Positions 62,685-64,000 of a stretch of DNA of 64,000 bases are shown one piece after another (position 1 is the stretch's first letter; every line of letters starts with the position of its first letter). The DNA lies in assembly GCA_023229425.1 (NCBI GenBank), contig JALNZG010000003.1, forward strand, positions 124,001 to 188,000. Reading direction: 5' to 3'. Source of the stretch: Ignavibacteriaceae bacterium. GTDB taxonomy: Bacteria > Bacteroidota > Ignavibacteria > Ignavibacteriales > Ignavibacteriaceae. The notes under the pieces were generated by a model, which worked only from the letters and a program-made list of their open reading frames with translations, was not told the origin of the DNA and did not search any database. Made by a program: the position numbers and the translations under genes.

Positions 62685-63998
62685 TTAATTCCCCGATCCT
62701 TTAAATTTTGCTTTTAGCTTGAACAAAATAAAAATCCCAAAAATCCATAATGATAGCACACTGCTAGTAACCGGCACAAGAAACGGATGACGGGTATAAA
62801 AAGTTTTCTCGCTATTCAAACTTACATTACCAACTAAAACATCCTTGGTGTACATTTTTGTTTCAGCAACCGTAACTCCAAGCGGATTGACAATACAACT
62901 TATTCCTCCATTAGCCGCGCGGACAACACTTCTTCTATTTTCTACTGCGCGCAAAACGGAAATTTCTTTATGTTGATAAGGACCGCTTGTATTGCCATAC
63001 CAACTGTCGTTTGTAACAACCGCAATCATCTCGGAACCGCGTTGGGCAAAAGCTGCAATTAGTTCTGGGAATATCGATTCGTAACAAACTACTGCGTTGA
63101 TGTTAGTTGTCAGTTGTTGGTTGTTGGTTGATTGCGTTTCTCCTAATTCGTAATCCGCCGCAGGCGGACTAATTCCTAATTTAAAATTCGTGGTGTCTTT
63201 TCCAATGTTCCAGCCGCCAAGCCCAACGCCCCATTTAATTAAATCACCGAGAAAAGGAAGTTGATCGGCAAAAGGCGTATGCTCACCGAACGGAACAAGT
63301 TTCATTTTTCCGTAAGATTGAATCCTGATGCTATCAGGATTGAACAGAAGAATTGCATTGTAGTTAGTAAAATAAAAATCTCCCGCCTGGTTATACTTAG
63401 CGTCTGAAGGAACTTTTTCATTCTTCATATAAGAAATAAAATTCGGCATCCCGGTAAGAAGAGAAACTTTGGAGGCGTTCACAAAATTTCTAATTGAATC
63501 TAAGTCTTCAGTATATTGACCGGAAAGAAGATAAACCGGCAAAGCTGTTTCCGGCCAAATAACGAGTTCAGCTTTTTTCGCTACGGCTTCACGCGATAGT
63601 GAAAGGTACTTCCCGGTTATTTCATTCAAATTTCCGCCAGACCATTTTTCATACGGGTCTAAATCCGGCTGGACTAATCCCACACGAATTTTCTTTCCAC
63701 TTTCTTTAAATGAATTTTCTTTTATTACTCCATAAATAATAGGAAGCATAACCAGCAGCAAAGCAATTGTTAAAGGAATCTTGTAGTTACTTTTTTTAAG
63801 ATAATGGCGGTAACTGAGGAAGAAAAAAAGATTGATAAAAAGAATGATCAACGAAAGTCCATACACACCAACCACATCGGCAAGTTGAATAAAGTGTAAA
63901 AACTTTGATTGTGAATTTCCAAGCGTAAGCCATGGGAATTGGAAATCAGTAAGCGAAAAACAATACTCATAACAAACCCAGAAGAATGGGAAAAGCAA
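62685..63998 (-). CDS. lnt: Apolipoprotein N-acyltransferase, truncated at the window edge
   Basis: The 5' end lies beyond base 64000, so 437 residues are seen; about 80-100 N-terminal residues with the first transmembrane segments are missing. It N-acylates lipoproteins in the inner membrane. The catalytic Glu is in VIWPETALP, the Lys in YGKMKLVPFGE and the Cys in VVCYESIFPE. The Lys-to-Cys distance is about 73 residues against 52 in E. coli Lnt; the excess (SPPAADYELGE and STNNQQLTTN) is encoded by repeats at 63103-63182. Confidence 0.93.
   Translation of the reverse strand: MLFPFFWVCYEYCFSLTDFQFPWLTLGNSQSKFLHFIQLADVVGVYGLSLIILFINLFFFLSYRHYLKKSNYKIPLTIALLLVMLPIIYGVIKENSFKESGKKIRVGLVQPDLDPYEKWSGGNLNEITGKYLSLSREAVAKKAELVIWPETALPVYLLSGQYTEDLDSIRNFVNASKVSLLTGMPNFISYMKNEKVPSDAKYNQAGDFYFTNYNAILLFNPDSIRIQSYGKMKLVPFGEHTPFADQLPFLGDLIKWGVGLGGWNIGKDTTNFKLGISPPAADYELGETQSTNNQQLTTNINAVVCYESIFPELIAAFAQRGSEMIAVVTNDSWYGNTSGPYQHKEISVLRAVENRRSVVRAANGGISCIVNPLGVTVAETKMYTKDVLVGNVSLNSEKTFYTRHPFLVPVTSSVLSLWIFGIFILFKLKAKFKGSGN
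63103..63182. repeat. In-frame composite repeat inside lnt
   Basis: A ttagttgtcagttgttgg-type tract (63103-63130) plus CCTAATTCnnnaTCCGCC-gca-GGCGGActAATTCCTAATT (63142-63182). The second part has the same arrangement as the fcl-gmd repeat at 23508-23556. It adds about 20 residues between two catalytic residues of Lnt without breaking the frame. Confidence 0.8.
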
Positions 63999-64000
63999 CA

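Overview
The window is AT-rich bacterial chromosome, almost fully coding, with no phage, transposase, CRISPR array, tRNA or rRNA that I can recognise. Three proteins end in type IX secretion sorting domains of the NYPNPFNPST type, and there are several outer-membrane beta-barrels. With the long IspG, the FabL/FabI-like SDR, the DUF5686 protein and many starts with weak or no Shine-Dalgarno, this points to Bacteroidota/Chlorobi-group bacteria, most likely Ignavibacteria. That placement is inference; no rRNA marker is present.

Layout. 0.1-6.5 kb (minus): dnaE, then an enoyl-reductase-like SDR, trxA and serA. 6.7-10.1 kb (minus): an ECF sigma factor, a one-TM anti-sigma-like protein, a DUF4097-like adhesin and a barrel. 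10.67-11.08 kb: RNase P RNA, followed on the plus strand by recJ, yebC, three uncharacterised membrane proteins, ruvC and ruvA. 16.9-24.5 kb: an FAH-family hydrolase, a DUF5686 protein, a HAD hydrolase, an OmpA/TSP3 protein and the GDP-L-fucose genes gmd-fcl. 24.7-30.0 kb: two large T9SS cargo proteins (a 14-repeat propeller and an alpha-amylase). 30.2-38 kb: recQ, rhomboid, a DUF433/DUF5615 toxin-antitoxin-like pair, pgk and an FG-GAP T9SS protein. 38-43.6 kb: zinc-ribbon protein, Nif3, ispG, DJ-1 and a barrel.

43.7-54.5 kb is a 12-gene minus-strand nitrite/NO cluster: Rrf2 regulator, YwiC-like membrane protein, NapH/NosR-like ferredoxin, NirK-cytochrome c fusion, NirV-like SUMF1 protein, SCO, RIC (ScdA/YtfE), hemerythrin, methyltransferase, NrfH, NrfA and a porin. 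It carries both an NO-forming and an ammonia-forming nitrite reductase together with NO-damage repair. Two near-identical 20-22 bp palindromes lie directly before the rrf2 and ferredoxin start codons; I propose them as the cluster's operators. 54.6-64 kb: barrel, YihY, purL, a secreted protein split by a frameshift at an A7 run, exonuclease, thioesterase, threonine aldolase, Uma2 and a truncated lnt.

The most unusual feature is a set of short palindromic repeats scattered through the window, in intergenic DNA and also inside genes. They provide stop codons and C-termini (dnaE, fcl, the DJ-1 gene), extra loops (lnt, dnaE) and parts of T9SS sorting domains. One hairpin family shows compensatory changes between its coding and intergenic copies, and one palindrome is nested inside another repeat. 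This suggests a family of small, frame-tolerant mobile or recombining palindromes.
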